This document shows positions 62,364 to 64,000 of a DNA stretch of 64,000 nucleotides, in pieces. The position numbers and the translations under genes were made by a program. A model generated the notes under the pieces. It had not been told where the DNA came from. It did not search any database and worked only from the letters and a program-made list of their open reading frames with translations. Numbering within the stretch: position 1 is the first letter of the stretch; every line of letters starts with the position of its first letter. The DNA comes from Ornithinibacillus xuwenensis. Its GTDB lineage: Bacteria > Bacillota > Bacilli > Bacillales > Amphibacillaceae. The stretch spans positions 496,001 through 560,000 of the forward strand of contig NZ_JBDIML010000002.1 of NCBI RefSeq assembly GCF_039614845.1, written 5' to 3'.

Positions 62364-62831
62364 TTATTCAGCTGCAGATTCTGTTGGAGATTCAATAACT
62401 GGTCTTTTCTGTACAGCTTTTTGCATAAGTTGTACTGGTAATTGCCAAGCAGTCACAACTGCCAATAAAATAAAGACAAAATCCATACCACTAAATAGCA
62501 CTGTGAATTCGTCGGCAAATACGGACATCGTATCACTTTGGAACATGCCAGAAACACTTTCATAATTATAGAAATACCCTAAAATGAAATACTTTCCTAA
62601 TATTATTCCAAAGATACTACCAACTACTGCAATGATTTGGTGTAAAGCAGTAATAGAGCCCTTTGCAAATTGGTATACGAGATAGCCTGCTAGGCCACCA
62701 ATTCCCCAAGCAACAATGCCTATTTCATAATCTGAAACAATAGCAATTATTGCCCAAATTGCTCCACCAACTACTGCTGCTAATAGAGCACCGAGAATAG
62801 ACAAACCTAAATTATTTCCTTGTCTTTCCAT
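62364..62831 (-). CDS. Membrane protein of unknown function
   Basis: 155 residues, four to five helices: GLSILGALLAAVVGGAIWAIIAIV, IGIVAWGIGGLAGYLVYQFA, IIAVVGSIFGIILGKYFIL and MDFVFILLAVVTAW, then a charged tail (KRPVIESPTESAAE). ATG at 62831 with AGGAGG upstream. No family named with confidence. Lies between pta and lipL, a position not shared with B. subtilis. Confidence 0.7.
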   Translation of the reverse strand: MERQGNNLGLSILGALLAAVVGGAIWAIIAIVSDYEIGIVAWGIGGLAGYLVYQFAKGSITALHQIIAVVGSIFGIILGKYFILGYFYNYESVSGMFQSDTMSVFADEFTVLFSGMDFVFILLAVVTAWQLPVQLMQKAVQKRPVIESPTESAAE

Positions 62832-62951
62832 TTCTTAACTCCTCCTAGATTATAAGTTCTACAAGTTATTCTATAAATTGACAAAAAATCCCTTCTTTTT
62901 TATAAAAAATGGAAAAAAATGAATCCATAGACCTACTGGAGGGTCAGAGCG

Positions 62952-62993
62952 TAAAAAAAGTGGAAGCTTAATTCGAATTCATTAAGCTTCCAC
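62952..62993 (-). terminator. Terminator of lipL
   Basis: Perfect 13-bp stem GTGGAAGCTTAAT/ATTAAGCTTCCAC and T7 tail, read leftward. Confidence 0.92.
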
Positions 62994-62997
62994 ACTA

Positions 62998-63849
62998 TTA
63001 CTTCTGTAGATTGATAATTTTATCATTACGTTTCATCATTTGTTCATATCGTTTTTCAAACTCACGTATCTCCTCGTTCGAAAAATCCATCTCGACAACA
63101 TCACTTAATTCCCGCAATACAGTCAAGGCGCGTCGCTTCATGTCGTTTACGGTAATAGCATGTCCGGTAAGATTCGACAAAGAGTCCATTACCTCTGGAT
63201 TTACGTTCGGATAGGTAAATTTGGTTTCTGCACCCCGAAGACTAACCCTGTAAAATTCTCGAATAAGCGATGCACGATGATGGCTATCACCTTCTACATC
63301 CAAATAGATTTGAATAGCTGCACCATCTCGAACCCGCCTTTGAGAAATACCGGCAAATTTTTTTCCGTTAATACTTAAATCATAATCACCGGGGCAATAC
63401 GATTCGACAATTTCATATGCCTGAATTTCTTGTGTTATATCACGGAGCATATATTCAATAAATCGAACCATTGCCTCGTAGCATTCATGAATGGATATAT
63501 CTTTTACCCCGGGGAGAACCAGTGAAAGATTTAGAACACCCTCATCTAGTGCTACTGCTAAACCACCAGAATTCCTTACAATGGCCTGATAACCATGATC
63601 AGCTAATAGTCTAACGCCCTCATCTAAATAAGGTAAACGTGCATCTGGTATTCCCAAAACAATTGTCTTAGGATGAACCCAAAGGCGAATCGTAGGAGGG
63701 GATTGATGATTGCTAACAGAAGTCGCTAGTGCATCATCAATTGCAAATGAGGTTAGCGCAGTGTTTGGCACATTATGAAAATATTTTTCTTCCGTATGGT
63801 CGATGTAGCGGAATGTCGTATGGTGTATGATGTCTCTCCAATTTTTCAT
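62998..63849 (-). CDS. lipL: Octanoyl-[GcvH]:protein N-octanoyltransferase LipL
   Basis: Amidotransferase that moves octanoyl groups from GcvH to E2 subunits in lipoate synthesis. 283 residues of the BPL/LPL fold: RNSGGLAVALDEGVLNLSLVLP, the presumed catalytic Cys in VESYCPGDYDLSINGKKFAGISQRRVRDG, C-terminal helix. Position beyond pta matches B. subtilis ywfL. ATG at 63849 with AAGGAG. LipM is the main alternative but context favours LipL. Confidence 0.9.
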   Translation of the reverse strand: MKNWRDIIHHTTFRYIDHTEEKYFHNVPNTALTSFAIDDALATSVSNHQSPPTIRLWVHPKTIVLGIPDARLPYLDEGVRLLADHGYQAIVRNSGGLAVALDEGVLNLSLVLPGVKDISIHECYEAMVRFIEYMLRDITQEIQAYEIVESYCPGDYDLSINGKKFAGISQRRVRDGAAIQIYLDVEGDSHHRASLIREFYRVSLRGAETKFTYPNVNPEVMDSLSNLTGHAITVNDMKRRALTVLRELSDVVEMDFSNEEIREFEKRYEQMMKRNDKIINLQK

Positions 63850-63948
63850 GTTAATCTCCTTCAGAACTTGTGAATTATGTCTTTTTTCACCTAGTTATCT
63901 ATTATATAATAATAACAAAATCGTCGAATAGAAACGAGTTGAAGTATT

Positions 63949-64000
63949 TTGTCATATAAAGATGAACAATTGCATGAGGAGAAGGTATTTAAAGATCCGG
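63949..64000 (+). CDS. ywfO: HD-superfamily phosphohydrolase YwfO, 5' end only
   Basis: A TTG at 63949 opens a frame that runs off the window: LSYKDEQLHEEKVFKDP. This is the start of YwfO-type HD-domain proteins (EEKVFKDPVH...), and the place after lipL agrees with Bacillus order. The ribosome site (GAGTTGAAG) is weak, so the start is uncertain. The HD motif lies outside the window. Confidence 0.6.
   Translation, partial: MSYKDEQLHEEKVFKDP

Noticed and set aside
1..64000. CRISPR arrays, insertion sequences, integrases, tRNA or rRNA genes
   Set aside because: No regular spacer repeats, transposase-like proteins, terminal inverted repeats or RNA gene sequences were seen when reading through the window.

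Overview
The window is low-GC Firmicute chromosome from an aerobic, endospore-forming Bacillaceae. The organism call is an inference from gene content and order: a cwlJ-gerQ spore-germination pair, a hemQ-pta-lipL-ywfO block and a ywdI-ywdK pair ordered as in Bacillus, a SAM-I riboswitch, ypmR-ypmS and ykpA homologues, and the LigD/Ku end-joining pair. The protein sequences look like the Oceanobacillus/Virgibacillus/Ornithinibacillus group, but this cannot be settled from the sequence alone. I saw no rRNA, tRNA, prophage, insertion sequence or CRISPR array. The region is mostly core and metabolic genes.

Layout. 1-8.5 kb: the tail of one oligopeptide ABC operon (oppC end and its binding protein), followed by a complete paralogous operon (oppD-oppF-oppB-oppC-binding protein). 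8.6-12.1 kb: a LysM/3D cell-wall protein behind a WalR-type box, a tiny secreted peptide, and kbl-tdh for threonine breakdown. 12.2-16.4 kb: ABC-F protein YkpA, a permuted papain-like hydrolase, YpmS and YpmR. 16.5-20.6 kb: a leftward metY-metX-hom operon under a SAM-I riboswitch. 20.6-25.8 kb: RarD-type transporter, methionine gamma-lyase, a small SDR, cardiolipin synthase and an acyl-CoA thioesterase. 25.9-34.5 kb: an alanine/sodium symporter, an unknown membrane protein, the hutH-U-I-G histidine-degradation operon with a leader peptide and attenuator-like hairpin, and an HxlR regulator. 34.8-45.2 kb: aminopeptidase AmpS, small membrane proteins, a YitT protein, RecQ, a cation/proton antiporter, a GNAT protein and an AI-2E family protein. 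45.3-51.6 kb: phosphoglucomutase, DUF4003 protein, chromate transporter, OsmC protein and cystine symporter TcyP. 51.7-57.2 kb: divergent ligD and ku, an acyltransferase-3 protein and a YjiH protein. 57.4-64 kb: small proteins, YwdI, YwdK, GerQ, CwlJ, HemQ, Pta, an unknown membrane protein, LipL and the start of ywfO.

How the genes work together. The window is rich in peptide and amino-acid turnover: two Opp systems and AmpS import and cleave peptides; kbl/tdh, hut and methionine gamma-lyase break down threonine, histidine and methionine. Candidate CcpA cre sites lie before all three catabolic units, which fits carbon-catabolite control. Sulfur metabolism is balanced between SAM-repressed methionine synthesis, methionine gamma-lyase and cystine uptake.

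Most interesting leads: the hut leader, where a 47-codon ORF with early His codons runs through a terminator hairpin and into hutH; an RNA-level repeat (AAATTGTTAC-N3-CAT) found three times in the opp region; and a MetY enzyme carrying an extra C-terminal CoA-binding-like domain.
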